Source: Oscillospiraceae bacterium
GTDB lineage: Bacteria; Bacillota; Clostridia; Oscillospirales; Oscillospiraceae
Reading direction: 5' to 3'
DNA: 55,808 nt
Assembly (NCBI GenBank): GCA_902795345.1
Contig: CADBKO010000015.1
Span: 1-55,808 of the forward strand
A program made the position numbers and the translations under genes. Under the pieces are notes generated by a model. That model was given only the letters and a program-made list of their open reading frames with translations, made no database searches and was not told where the DNA came from. This document shows, one piece after another, positions 6,954 to 15,946 of the stretch; the first letter of the stretch is position 1, and each line of letters starts with the position of its first letter.

Positions 6954-8903
6954 CTAATACGCCAGGGGATCCCAGGAATCCAGGAAGGAGATGAAGTCCG
7001 CCTCCCGCAGGGGCTTGCTGAAATAATAGCCCTGCACCAGGTTGCAGCCCGCCTTGACCACCCGTTCCAGCTGGTCCTTGGTCTCCACGCCCTCCTGCAC
7101 CACGTTCATGTCCAGGCTGCGGATGATGCGGATCATATTGCGCAGCAGCCGGGCGGTGGAGGGGTTCTTTTCCCCGCCCCAGAGGAGGGATTTGTCGATC
7201 TTCACATTGGCATAGCTGCCCTCGATCAGCCGGGCCAGGTTGGAATAGCCGGTGCCGTAGTCGTCCAGGGAGAAGGTGTAGCCCAGCTCCTGCAGATGAC
7301 GCAGCAGCTCCTGCACGGCGGGGGTCTCGTCGGAGGAGACGCTTTCCGTGATCTCCAGGTTGATCTGGCCGGCTTCCACCCCGTAGGCGGCGCGGCACTG
7401 TTCCAGCTTTTCCAGCACGCCCTCCCGCAGCAGCTGATACAGGGAGAGGTTCAGCTCCAGATAGTGGATGCCCTTCTCCCGGAGGTTATAGGCGCTCAGC
7501 ACCCGGCAGACCTCCTCGAAGGCGAAGGCGCCCAGCTCATGGATCATGCCGGTCTTTTCCGCCAGGGGGATGAATTCATCCGGGGGGATGAAGCCCAGCT
7601 TGTCGTCGATCAGACGGCTCAGGGCTTCGGCGGCGATGATGCCGCCGGTGTCGGCGGACCAGATGGGCTGATACCAGATCTGGAGGCTCTTGTTGTCCAG
7701 GGCGTGGCGCAGAGCGTCGTAGATCGCCAGCTTCCGCTTCAGGGCGGCCAGCTCGTCGTGGGAGATGAGGAGGGAGCCGGGCGGCGTGTCCTGATAGCCC
7801 CACTGCAAAAGATCCTGGAGCATGGAGAGGGAATTCACGTCCTCCGAGACCCGGATGACGCTGACGGTGACTTCCAGCTGGACCTCCGTCTCCTCGGCCT
7901 TCCAGGGGGAGGCGAAGCGCTGGAGGGTGCGCCTTGCGGCCTCCTCCGCTTCCTCCTGCCGGAGTCCGACGAAGGTGAGGACGAAGTCCTCCTGTCCGTA
8001 GCGGAAGATGTTCTCCCGCTCCGTCACGGTCTCCAGCCAGCGGGCCACGTCCACCAGCAGGGAGTCCACGTCCCGGCTGTCGAACAGGCGGGAGATGCGG
8101 TCCAGGTCCACCAGCTTCACCAGGAGGACGCTGTAAGGCTGCTCCGTCTCCATCCACCGGCGGCTGGTATCCAGGAAGGCCCGGCGGTTGAATACCAGGG
8201 TGGTGGGGTCGGTGGCGCCGGACCGGTCCTCCAGCATCACCATGAAGCCCAGGATGGTGAGGGCCTCGGCAAAGAGCTCCGTCAGGTATTCGGGGTGCAG
8301 GGCCTGGATGCCCACGCCCAGCAGGGAGAGGACGACCGCCGAGCAGATGGCGATGCTATCCTTCCGCGGGATGGCCTTCTGATAGCGGACGAAGAAAAAG
8401 ATGCCCGTGAGCACATAGACGGCGGCCAGGCAGTAGAGGGCGGGCATCAGGACGCCCCGATGATAGATCATGTCCGCGTCCAGATAGAAGATCAGGCTGG
8501 TGACGGGATTGGAGAGGGTCACTGCCTCGCCCAGGGCATAGGGCAGGATAAAGTACCAATAAAAGCTCTTTTTCCTGCCGATGGCCGTGCCGCTGACATT
8601 CATGAAATAGAGGACAAAGAGCATGGTCAGGGTGGTGTGCAGTACGAAATACAGCTCCAGCAGGAAGTACTGGAGGAAATAGAATTGCCTGTCGGGGCGC
8701 CCCATCAGGTAGACGCTGCCCACGGAGGCGGCGGAGGAGACGATGCTCACGAGCAGCAGCAGCATGAACACGAAATGCTGGCTGAGCAGCTGGGCCTTCA
8801 ACCCCTTGGGCGGCGCATACTGCTTCTGCCGGGTGGTCATGATGTAAATGAAGCAGAGGGCGGAAAGGACCAGCGCAGCGGGGTCGAGGTTCAGGGTATA
8901 CAT
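6954..8903 (-). CDS. Membrane-bound degenerate-GGDEF/EAL c-di-GMP phosphodiesterase
   Basis: The 649-residue protein has about six or seven N-terminal membrane helices (to residue 230), a GGDEF-like domain (245-385) and an EAL domain (395-645). The GGDEF signature is replaced by RYGQEDF, so cyclase activity is unlikely. The EAL domain keeps the residues of active phosphodiesterases: AEALSRL near residue 427, the Asn in LELNLS, EITES, LDDYGTGYS, the Lys in VKIDKS, EGVE and QGYYFSKP. It should hydrolyse c-di-GMP to pGpG in response to a membrane signal. The start is supported by an AAAGGAG site; the HPt gene follows. Confidence 0.9.
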   Translation of the reverse strand: MYTLNLDPAALVLSALCFIYIMTTRQKQYAPPKGLKAQLLSQHFVFMLLLLVSIVSSAASVGSVYLMGRPDRQFYFLQYFLLELYFVLHTTLTMLFVLYFMNVSGTAIGRKKSFYWYFILPYALGEAVTLSNPVTSLIFYLDADMIYHRGVLMPALYCLAAVYVLTGIFFFVRYQKAIPRKDSIAICSAVVLSLLGVGIQALHPEYLTELFAEALTILGFMVMLEDRSGATDPTTLVFNRRAFLDTSRRWMETEQPYSVLLVKLVDLDRISRLFDSRDVDSLLVDVARWLETVTERENIFRYGQEDFVLTFVGLRQEEAEEAARRTLQRFASPWKAEETEVQLEVTVSVIRVSEDVNSLSMLQDLLQWGYQDTPPGSLLISHDELAALKRKLAIYDALRHALDNKSLQIWYQPIWSADTGGIIAAEALSRLIDDKLGFIPPDEFIPLAEKTGMIHELGAFAFEEVCRVLSAYNLREKGIHYLELNLSLYQLLREGVLEKLEQCRAAYGVEAGQINLEITESVSSDETPAVQELLRHLQELGYTFSLDDYGTGYSNLARLIEGSYANVKIDKSLLWGGEKNPSTARLLRNMIRIIRSLDMNVVQEGVETKDQLERVVKAGCNLVQGYYFSKPLREADFISFLDSWDPLAY

Positions 8904-8977
8904 GGCGGTGCTCCTTTCCGCCGGACACGGCCGGCATCACTTTTATACGGTAGATCGCGGATATACTACCACATTAA

Positions 8978-9006
8978 AGTATAGCACCAATGGACCGGCA
9001 ATGCAA
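8978..9006 (-). promoter_or_regulatory. Promoter candidate for the EAL-HPt operon
   Basis: Read leftward, TTGCAT - 17 bp - TATACT, about 70 bases upstream of the EAL start. The -10 box is one arm of a TATACT/AGTATA dyad (8962-8967/8978-8983) that could also be an operator. Confidence 0.45.
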
Positions 9007-9140
9007 ACGGAAAAACGACGAGGTCCGACAAATGGGGTGAAAGCTGCGGATTGCCCCGGGGACGGATTTATGTTAGCATATCCCCACAGCCGGGACCCCG
9101 GTCCGGGCAGGGAACAAGACCTTTTTCGGAGGGCATAGTT

Positions 9141-9560
9141 ATGGGATTCAGGATCGTGGAAGGCGCGGAGAACATGAAAACGGAGGAGGTCGCGCAGCTG
9201 CTGCGCACCACCTATTGGGCGGAAAAGCGGCCCGTGGAGCGGATCGAAACGTCCATGGCCAATTCCGCCTGCTTCGGCGTTTATTCCGAGGAAGCCGGGG
9301 CCCTGGTGGGCTTTGCCAGGGTCGTCACCGACTGGGCCACCACCTATTATCTCTGCGACGTGGTGATCGACCCGGCTTATCGGGGCCGGGGACTGGGGAA
9401 AGCTCTGGTGGGGCATATCGAGGCCCTGCCCGCCCTTTCGGGGCTGCGGGGCTTCCTGATCACCCGGGACGCCCACGGGCTGTACCGGCGCTTCGGCTAT
9501 GAGGTGGTGGATGGCCGGGTCATGGCAAAGCTGAACCGGGGGAGCGAAGGGTCATGCTGA
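9141..9560 (+). CDS. GNAT family N-acetyltransferase (single domain)
   Basis: I chose the ATG at 9141 because a CGGAGGG site lies 7 bases before it; the protein is 139 residues. The acetyl-CoA-binding motif A is clear: VVIDPAYRGRGLGKALVGHI, with the Q/R-x-x-G-x-G/A pattern as RGRGLG. The C-terminal YRRFGYEVVDGRVM is typical of small GNATs. The acceptor (small amine, amino acid or protein N terminus) cannot be inferred. Its stop overlaps the start of the next GNAT gene by 7 bases, so the two are translationally coupled. Confidence 0.9.
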   Translation: MGFRIVEGAENMKTEEVAQLLRTTYWAEKRPVERIETSMANSACFGVYSEEAGALVGFARVVTDWATTYYLCDVVIDPAYRGRGLGKALVGHIEALPALSGLRGFLITRDAHGLYRRFGYEVVDGRVMAKLNRGSEGSC

Positions 9561-10327
9561 CGAAGGACGGGATCGAGCGGAAGTTCAAAGAACAGCTGGC
9601 CCTGGAGCTGAACTGCGCGCCGGAGGATTTTTCCGGGGAGGAGATCATCATAACCGGCCCCGTCCTCCATGAAAACCGGCGGAAATTCTCCGATCAGCCC
9701 TTTTTCCTCCAGATGGCCACCTTCGGCGCGGGGGCGGTGATCTCCGCCGACGAGCGGCTCCATCCCCGGCTGCGGGAGTGGGCGAAGGGGAAGCGGGGCT
9801 TCTGGCTCTTCGAGCAGCACAATTATCTGGAACTGGACCGCCTGCTGCGGGGGTACGGGTACAAAATGGCGCTGACCCACCACATGTTCACGCCGACAAC
9901 GGAGATCGCGGCGGTGGAAACGGGCTTTCCCATCCGCTGGCTGGAACAGGGGGATATTCCGCCCTTCTACGGGCGAGAGGAGTTCTCCAACGCCCTCTGT
10001 GACCGCTTCCGCCCGGAGCGGCCAGACGTGCTGGCCGTCCTGGCCCTGGACGGGGAGGAGATCATGGGCATGGCGGGCTGTTCCGCCGACACGCCGGAGC
10101 TGTGGCAGATCGGGATCGACGTGCTGCCCCGGTATCGGGGCCGGGGGATCGGGAAGACCCTGGTGGCCCTCCTCCGGAACGAGGCCCTCCGCCGGGGCGC
10201 TCTGCCCTATTATGGGACGAGCCTTTCCAATATCGCCTCCTGGCGTGTCGCCCTGGCCTCCGGCTTCCTCCCCGCCTGGGTGGAGGCGGAAGCACGCAAA
10301 GCAGAGGACGGAAAATTCGAAAAATAA
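9554..10327 (+). CDS. GNAT family N-acetyltransferase with N-terminal extension
   Basis: A 257-residue protein whose C-terminal half is a GNAT domain (IDVLPRYRGRGIGKTLVALL, then NIASWRVALASGFLPAW). The N-terminal half (residues 1-130) is divergent and may be a degenerate second GNAT fold, as in two-domain acetyltransferases; the sequence does not settle this. It is coupled to the preceding GNAT gene by overlapping start and stop codons. The same locus encoding two acetyltransferases suggests related acceptors or a detoxification role, but this is inference. Confidence 0.8.
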   Translation: MLTKDGIERKFKEQLALELNCAPEDFSGEEIIITGPVLHENRRKFSDQPFFLQMATFGAGAVISADERLHPRLREWAKGKRGFWLFEQHNYLELDRLLRGYGYKMALTHHMFTPTTEIAAVETGFPIRWLEQGDIPPFYGREEFSNALCDRFRPERPDVLAVLALDGEEIMGMAGCSADTPELWQIGIDVLPRYRGRGIGKTLVALLRNEALRRGALPYYGTSLSNIASWRVALASGFLPAWVEAEARKAEDGKFEK

Positions 10328-10333
10328 AAAGTC

Positions 10334-10370
10334 GCGGGGATCGGATGGCATTATCCGGTCCCCGCTTTTT
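10334..10370. terminator. Bidirectional hairpin terminator between convergent genes
   Basis: A 13-bp GCGGGG-rich stem (one wobble) with a 6-nt loop, preceded by an A-rich stretch and followed by TTTTT. It can end both the rightward GNAT operon and the leftward reductase gene. Confidence 0.8.
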
Positions 10371-10393
10371 GCCCTATGCTCGCGTTGATATTA

Positions 10394-12382
10394 TCAGTCT
10401 CCGTACCGGCCCAGATACTTTGCGGCGGTGTAGGCGGTGCCGGTGGCATTGAGGATGGTGGAGCTCTGGACGCAGTCCCCCACCATATGGAAGACGGGGG
10501 CCGCGTCATAGAAGCTGAGGGCCTCCTCCTTCCGCGCCTTCATGCCCGCGGCGTAGACCACCGTGTCCGCCGGGAAGAACGTTTCCCCCTTGGGGCCGGA
10601 GCAGCGGACGCCCTCGGGAGTGATCTCCTCCGCCCTGGTGCTCAGGTTCACGAGGATCTTGTGCTGGATCAGCATGTCCTGCACGGCGATGCCGTGGCAG
10701 GAGTTGCCCCCGTTGTTGAGGAAGGGGGCCATCTCCACCACCGTCACCTCCCGGCCCAGCTGGGCGAGGTAGATGGCCAGCTCCGTCCCCGCCAGGCCGC
10801 CGCCCAGGATGAGGACCCGGCCCTGGGCCAGCTCCGGCTCGGCAAAGACGGACACGGCGGAGTGGACCTGGGGCAGATCGACGCCGGGGATGGGGGGCTT
10901 CACCACCTCGGAGCCGATGGCGCAGAGGATGGCGTCCGGCTTCACATACAGGGCGTAGTCCCGGTCCACCGCCGTGCCCAGGCGCAGCTTCACCCCCGCC
11001 GCCACCAAAGCCTCCTTCTGCTGCTCGATGTAGCGGTGGAGGGCGGCCTTGAAGGGCACGTCCCGCTCGCAGAGGATGGTGCCGCCCAGCTCGTGGCTCT
11101 TTTCGGCCAGCAGTACGTCGTGGCCGTTCCGGGCGGCGGTGAGGGCCGCCTGCATGCCGGCGATGCCGCCGCCGATCACCAGCACCTTCATCTTCCGGGC
11201 GGGGGGCAGGGCATAGTAATTCTCCCGGTTGCGCTGGGCCTCCGGGTTCAGGGCGCAGAGCATATCCCCGTGGCTCACGGTCTGGCTGAAGCAGGTGAGG
11301 CAGCGCATGCACTTGCGGATCTCGTCGATCCTCCCGGAGCGCACCTTGTTGGGCAGGTCCGGGTCGCAGTTGAGCTGGCGGGCCATGCAGATGATGTCCG
11401 CCTTGCCCTCGGCCAGCACCTTTTCCATCACATAGGGGTCGCTGAAGCCGCCGGCCACCCCCACCAGGGAGTGCTTCACATGCTTCTTGATCTCGGCGGC
11501 CACGTCCGCGTGGTGCCCCTCCTCATAGAACATGCTCAGGTGGGTGCGGGAGAAGGATTCCGGGTTCATGGTGTCCATGGCGCTGACGGAGACGCTGATG
11601 ATGTCGGCGTGGCCGTCCAGCTGCTCGGCGATGCGGCAGCCCTCCTCCACCCCGTAGCCATCGGGCACGATCTCCGTGCCGCTGATGCGGATCTCCACGG
11701 GGAAATTCCGCCCGCAGACCCGGTGGATCTCGTCGATGGCCATGACGGCGAAGCGGCAGCGGTTTTCCGCGCTGTCCCCTCCCCATTTGTCCGTGCGTTT
11801 ATTCTCCTGGGGGCTGAACCAGTGCTGGAAGGCCCTGGAGTGGGCGGCGTGGATACTCACCATGGGGAAGCCCGCCCGCTTGGCGGCCATGGCCCCCAGG
11901 CCGAAGTCCCGGATGACCTCCAGGATGCGCTCCTCCGTCATGGCCTTCACGGGGAAGCCGTCGGCGTTGCGCTCCATGTCGCAGGGACCCTCCAGGGGCT
12001 TGCCGGAGGCACGGAAGATGCCCATGCTGGGCTTGCTGGGGCCGGAGCCGGAGAAGCACAGCTCCATGGTGGGCACCGCCCCGTGGCGCTTCACGATGTC
12101 CGCCATGCGGGCATAGTTGTAATTCTGCATGTTGGTGATGTCCCGGGGCCATTTACCGTCGCTGAATTCCGTGTGGTCGATGATGACCTCCCCCTCCGCC
12201 ACAGTAGCGGCCCCGCCGATGGCGATGCGCTCGAAGCTCATGAGGCCGTCCACGCTGGGCTGGCCGGGGGCGATGTCGTCCGTGTGGCCCGTGGGGGCGC
12301 AGAACATGCGGTTGCGGTAGATCACGTCCCCGATCTGCAGGGGGGCGAGAAGATGGGGAAACTCCTTGAACGGGTCGATCAT
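10394..12382 (-). CDS. Old-Yellow-Enzyme/2,4-dienoyl-CoA-reductase-type flavin/Fe-S oxidoreductase
   Basis: At 662 residues it has the full FadH/BaiCD/BaiH architecture: an FMN-binding TIM barrel (1-350), a Cys cluster and a C-terminal FAD/NAD(P)H module with two dinucleotide folds (VLVIGGGIAGMQAAL and VLILGGGLAGTELAI). Such enzymes reduce C=C bonds of enoates, enoyl-CoAs, bile-acid intermediates or plant aromatics. The barrel retains SPQENKRTDKWGGDSAENR. However, the HAAHGY active-site motif reads HAAHSR, and the Cys cluster is C-x2-C-x2-C-x11-C rather than the usual C-x2-C-x3-C-x11-C. The substrate is therefore unclear. It is divergent from the MoaF-like gene. An AAGGGAG site and a good promoter precede it. 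Confidence 0.88.
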   Translation of the reverse strand: MIDPFKEFPHLLAPLQIGDVIYRNRMFCAPTGHTDDIAPGQPSVDGLMSFERIAIGGAATVAEGEVIIDHTEFSDGKWPRDITNMQNYNYARMADIVKRHGAVPTMELCFSGSGPSKPSMGIFRASGKPLEGPCDMERNADGFPVKAMTEERILEVIRDFGLGAMAAKRAGFPMVSIHAAHSRAFQHWFSPQENKRTDKWGGDSAENRCRFAVMAIDEIHRVCGRNFPVEIRISGTEIVPDGYGVEEGCRIAEQLDGHADIISVSVSAMDTMNPESFSRTHLSMFYEEGHHADVAAEIKKHVKHSLVGVAGGFSDPYVMEKVLAEGKADIICMARQLNCDPDLPNKVRSGRIDEIRKCMRCLTCFSQTVSHGDMLCALNPEAQRNRENYYALPPARKMKVLVIGGGIAGMQAALTAARNGHDVLLAEKSHELGGTILCERDVPFKAALHRYIEQQKEALVAAGVKLRLGTAVDRDYALYVKPDAILCAIGSEVVKPPIPGVDLPQVHSAVSVFAEPELAQGRVLILGGGLAGTELAIYLAQLGREVTVVEMAPFLNNGGNSCHGIAVQDMLIQHKILVNLSTRAEEITPEGVRCSGPKGETFFPADTVVYAAGMKARKEEALSFYDAAPVFHMVGDCVQSSTILNATGTAYTAAKYLGRYGD

Positions 12383-12419
12383 GGCGCGATTCTCCCTTCC
12401 TGTTGTTTATTTTACCTTT

Positions 12420-12448
12420 ATTATACCAGCCGCTTGCGGGGTTGACAA
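12420..12448 (-). promoter_or_regulatory. Promoter of the flavin/Fe-S reductase gene
   Basis: Read leftward, TTGTCA - 17 bp - TATAAT, about 40-65 bases before the start codon. It faces away from the MoaF-gene promoter 30 bases to the right, so one regulator could control both. Confidence 0.65.
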
Positions 12449-12478
12449 TTCGTTTTCCCCCATTCCGCCGCTTTTCCC

Positions 12479-12507
12479 TTGACGTGTCGGCTGAAAGCGA
12501 GTATGCT
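12479..12507 (+). promoter_or_regulatory. Promoter of the MoaF-like gene
   Basis: TTGACG - 17 bp - TATGCT, with the start codon about 60 bases downstream behind a GGAGGT site. Confidence 0.7.
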
Positions 12508-12567
12508 TATTCTGTGAAATTGTGCAAATATAAATGAATATAAAAACTAAAATTGGAGGTATCGCAC

Positions 12568-14355
12568 ATGTTCTTTACCAAGTTCGATCCCATGACCCCC
12601 GAAGCGATCCAGGCCGCCATCGACGCGCAGCGCCGTCCCGCGGGCGGGGACTGCGGCGCCCTGGCAGGCAAGTCCTTCAAGTGCCGGCTGGAAGGGGAGT
12701 TCGCCCCCGAGCAGCTGGAGTACAGCTTCAAGGACAAGGAGACCCTGACCTGCACCGAGAACGGCAAGACCTACGACGCGCCTTACAGCGCCATCACCCT
12801 GGGCCATGTGACCCTGTTCAGCCATCTGGTGCCCGGCGAGACCCGGGGCTGGCACGGCATCCTCAACTGGAAAAACAAGGCGCTCACCATGTTCGAGACC
12901 TGGTTCGGCGTCACCGTGGCCGTGGGCGGCGACCTCTTCGGACAGCGGAAGCCCGACCACTACCGGGATGTGCCCCGGGAGATCCAGCGGCAGTATACCT
13001 GCGGCTGGGCGGATTTCGGTGACAACGAGAAGCCCGAGGACCTCATCGCCACCACCAACCGCATCGAAGGCCGCGGCCTCCACTGGAGCTATTCCACCGG
13101 CTACGAGCTGCTCACCTTCTTCCCCAGCGTGGTCTGCTGCACCCTGGTCCAGCTGGGGGATTATATGGGCGACATCACCATGGCCAACCCCGCCGACTAT
13201 CTGAAGATCGACGACGAATTCTTCATTTTCAGCCGGGGCGAGGTGGAGTTCTCCGGCAAGCTGTGGATCGAGGTCATGGACTTCTTCCACAATAAGGCCA
13301 TGGGCCTGGAGTTCGGCTTTGAGGAGGACAATTCCTTCACCTACTCCCTCCATACCGCCGACCTGGAGATCACCGGCGACGCGGCCCATCTGGAGAGCAT
13401 CTATACCTTCGGCAATGAGGAGCCCCCCATGGCCATGATGGCCAAGCGCAAGGGCGGCCGCTATGCCTACCGGCCCATGGACATCGACGTGCCCATGACC
13501 CACGAGGAGGCCCTGCAGCACGCCAACGAGTCCCAGCGCATCTTCGAGGTGGACGGGCCCAACATCATGGCCAGCAAGAACACCCTGCCCTTCAGCGAAG
13601 CCCTCATCGGCAAGAAGTTCAAGGTCAAGCTGGACTGCGAGAAACATTCCATCGCCCCCTGGACCGGCGACCAGTCCGTGGTCTATGAATACGATGTGTT
13701 CAGCAAGCGGTTCCTGCGTTTCCGCATCAATGACGGCGAGTGGATGGAAGCCAAGTATATCTGCTTCGAGCCCGCCCATGACATCTATTTCTTCTCCCAC
13801 ATGATCCCCGGCGATCCCGACTTCGCCAACCTGACCCAGGCCTGCGATTTCTCCACCGGCCTGACCACCACCGTCCGGGCCCAGATCGGCAACTGGCACA
13901 GCGAATGGGAGATCGGCTCTAAGGTCAACTTCGGCACCCTGGAATACGGGGATCTGAAGCCGCCCTTTGCCCGCCGCCACCACTTCACCAACGACCTGGT
14001 GGGCAAGAGCTATGCCTGGGCTTACAGCAGCAACATGAGCTCCATCCATGTCTACTCCGCCCCCGAAAGCTCCAGCTGGACCATCTTCCAGCAGAACAAC
14101 GCCGGCGGCGCTACCTGGTCCAGCCCCTGCTACTACATCAAGCTCCGGGACGACGCCTACATCTTCCAGTGGGTGGAGGAGAACTGCAACGGCATGCAGG
14201 GCCTGGTGGTCATCAATCCCCAGCTGCTCCACGACAGCGGCTTCTTCTTCGGCGTCAGCCACGGCGGCATCAGCCTGAATGTCACCGGCGCCGTGGGCCG
14301 TGAGCTGGGCACCTTCAACATCAACAAGTATTTCGACAAGAAGGGCAATCTGTAA
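12568..14355 (+). CDS. Tandemly duplicated MoaF-like (lipocalin-fold) protein
   Basis: The ATG at 12568 is preceded by GGAGGT; an in-frame TTG 15 bases upstream overlaps that site and is unlikely. The 595-residue cytoplasmic protein has two homologous halves. Each begins with L(A/I)GKxFK followed by a YxFK/YEYD strand, an LFSH(L/M)IPG segment and a TTxVRAQIGNW- or WFGVTVAVGG-like stretch. The C-terminal part (YYIKLRDDAYIFQWVEENC, then GMQGLVVINP and GFFFG) matches what I recognise of the MoaF C-terminal domain. MoaF is a small calycin-like family named from a molybdenum-cofactor locus, but its biochemical role is poorly established. Known MoaF proteins are about half this length. Pairing with a divergent enoate-type reductase suggests binding or turnover of a small aromatic or unsaturated substrate. 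Confidence 0.65.
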   Translation: MFFTKFDPMTPEAIQAAIDAQRRPAGGDCGALAGKSFKCRLEGEFAPEQLEYSFKDKETLTCTENGKTYDAPYSAITLGHVTLFSHLVPGETRGWHGILNWKNKALTMFETWFGVTVAVGGDLFGQRKPDHYRDVPREIQRQYTCGWADFGDNEKPEDLIATTNRIEGRGLHWSYSTGYELLTFFPSVVCCTLVQLGDYMGDITMANPADYLKIDDEFFIFSRGEVEFSGKLWIEVMDFFHNKAMGLEFGFEEDNSFTYSLHTADLEITGDAAHLESIYTFGNEEPPMAMMAKRKGGRYAYRPMDIDVPMTHEEALQHANESQRIFEVDGPNIMASKNTLPFSEALIGKKFKVKLDCEKHSIAPWTGDQSVVYEYDVFSKRFLRFRINDGEWMEAKYICFEPAHDIYFFSHMIPGDPDFANLTQACDFSTGLTTTVRAQIGNWHSEWEIGSKVNFGTLEYGDLKPPFARRHHFTNDLVGKSYAWAYSSNMSSIHVYSAPESSSWTIFQQNNAGGATWSSPCYYIKLRDDAYIFQWVEENCNGMQGLVVINPQLLHDSGFFFGVSHGGISLNVTGAVGRELGTFNINKYFDKKGNL

Positions 14356-14394
14356 ATCGTCCTTATTCGCCGGAATAAAGGTTTGTTTACAGTC

Positions 14395-14420
14395 TGAGCG
14401 GGGGCTAACGCCCCCGCTCA
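14395..14420 (+). terminator. Hairpin terminator after the MoaF-like gene
   Basis: A perfect 11-bp stem (TGAGCGGGGGC) with a TAAC loop lies 40 bases after the stop. The string GTCCTTATTCGCC just before it recurs near 53387. Confidence 0.7.
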
Positions 14421-14473
14421 TGCTTTCGGCAGACAGGGGCACGGTTCCGATGAACCGCGCCCCTGTTCTAAAA

Positions 14474-15844
14474 TCATGATTCCTGTTTTTGCCGGAGCCG
14501 GGCATAAAACCGGGACAGCACCCAGAAGGCCGCCGCCGTCAGCACAGCCTCGGCAAAGACCTGCGCCAGGGGCAGCCCATAGAGAGGCCAGATCCGGTTG
14601 AAGAGATACAGGGCCGGGATCTCCAGCGCCAGCTTGCGCAGCACGGCGAAGATAAAGGCCTCCTTGCCCATGCCCACCGCCTGGAAGACCGCCACGGTGA
14701 AATAATCCACGCTCAGCAGCGGCAGGGCCAGAGAAAAGACCCGCAGCAGGATCCTCCCATGGCCGATGATGGTCTCGTCCGCGATGAACAGCCCCACCCA
14801 AAAGCGGGGGAAGAGGAAGAAGAGCAGGCCCATGAAGGTGATAAAGCTGAGGTTGGCGGCGCGGGCGGTGCGGATGGCCCGGCGGACCCGCTTCCCGTCC
14901 CCGGCGGCGTAGTTATAGCCGATCAGGGGCATGGCCCCCTGGGCGATGCCGTAGGTGACGTTCAGGGGCACCATGTAGATCTTGTTGCAGATGCCCATGG
15001 CGGCCACGGCCTCGGCCCCGTAAGCGGCGGTGAAATTGTTCAGCACGGTCATCCCCGTCACGCTCAGCAGGTTCATCACCGCCGAGGGCACCCCCACCTG
15101 GAACACGCCGGAGACGATGTCCTTCCGGGGGGCGAAGTGGAGGGGATTCACGTCCACATAGGTCCTGCCCCGCTTTTTCAGCAGCAGGAGCGCAAAATAG
15201 ATGCAGGCGGCGCAGTTGGACAGGAAGGTAGCCAGTCCCGCGCCTTCAACGCCCATGTTCAGCCCGCCCGGAAGGATGAACAGCGGGTCCAGCACCATGT
15301 TGAGGATGCAGCCGCTCATGGTGCCGATGCTGGCGTGGAGGGTGGCCCCCTCCGAGCGTACCAGATGGGCCATGGTGGTGTTGATGATGGCGGGCACGGC
15401 CCCGCAGATCACCGTCCAGCGCAGATAGGCCCCGGAGGTGGCGCGGGTGGCTTCCCCGGCCCCCAGAAGCGTCAGCAGCGGATTCTTCACCAGGCCGGCC
15501 GTCAGGGAGAAGAGCAGGGCCATACCCACGGCGCAGGTGAAGCCGAAGGAGGAGACTCTGGAAACCTTTTGATAGTCCTTGGCCCCAAGAGAGCGGCTCA
15601 TCAGGCTGGAGCTCCCCGTGCCGAAAAGGTTCGACACTACGTTCAGCGCCATCATGGCCGGGGCCACCAGGGTCACCGCCGCGTTCTGCAGGGGATCGTT
15701 CAGCCGCCCCACCCAGAAGGTGTCGGCCAGGTTATAAATGACCATCACCAGCTGGCTGAAGATCGTGGGCACCGCCAGGGTCACCAGCGCCCGCAGGATG
15801 GGGGTGCGCTCAAACAGCTCGGTGCGGTCTTTCGTTTTTGCCAT
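14474..15844 (-). CDS. MATE family efflux transporter (third of four)
   Basis: I chose the start MAKTKDR (456 residues) because a GGGAGG site sits seven bases before it; a longer in-frame ATG at 15862 has no such site. The protein has twelve predicted helices and the MATE N-terminal signature (VPTIFSQLVMVIYNLADTFW, then VGRLNDP) and C-half signature (QGAMPLIGYNYAAGD). It resembles the NorM/DinF-type antiporters of Firmicutes. The genes around it point the other way or belong to other units, so its substrate cannot be inferred. Confidence 0.9.
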   Translation of the reverse strand: MAKTKDRTELFERTPILRALVTLAVPTIFSQLVMVIYNLADTFWVGRLNDPLQNAAVTLVAPAMMALNVVSNLFGTGSSSLMSRSLGAKDYQKVSRVSSFGFTCAVGMALLFSLTAGLVKNPLLTLLGAGEATRATSGAYLRWTVICGAVPAIINTTMAHLVRSEGATLHASIGTMSGCILNMVLDPLFILPGGLNMGVEGAGLATFLSNCAACIYFALLLLKKRGRTYVDVNPLHFAPRKDIVSGVFQVGVPSAVMNLLSVTGMTVLNNFTAAYGAEAVAAMGICNKIYMVPLNVTYGIAQGAMPLIGYNYAAGDGKRVRRAIRTARAANLSFITFMGLLFFLFPRFWVGLFIADETIIGHGRILLRVFSLALPLLSVDYFTVAVFQAVGMGKEAFIFAVLRKLALEIPALYLFNRIWPLYGLPLAQVFAEAVLTAAAFWVLSRFYARLRQKQES

Positions 15845-15946
15845 TGGCAGCCTCCCAGGCAACCGAAGATTCCATCATCGGTGATCTAAGCAGAAATACT
15901 TTTTCGGGCTTTCCGGCTCCGGCGCGCGGGATCGGCGCCGCTGCCC

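Noticed and set aside
7930..8110. Active diguanylate cyclase in the GGDEF domain
   Set aside because: The signature is RYGQEDF instead of GG(D/E)EF, so catalysis is not expected; it may still bind GTP as a sensor.
6447..8984. A long open frame on the + strand antisense to the GGDEF/EAL gene
   Set aside because: GC-rich DNA keeps antisense frames open. The translation is low-complexity with no domain, while the opposite strand encodes clear EAL motifs with a ribosome site.
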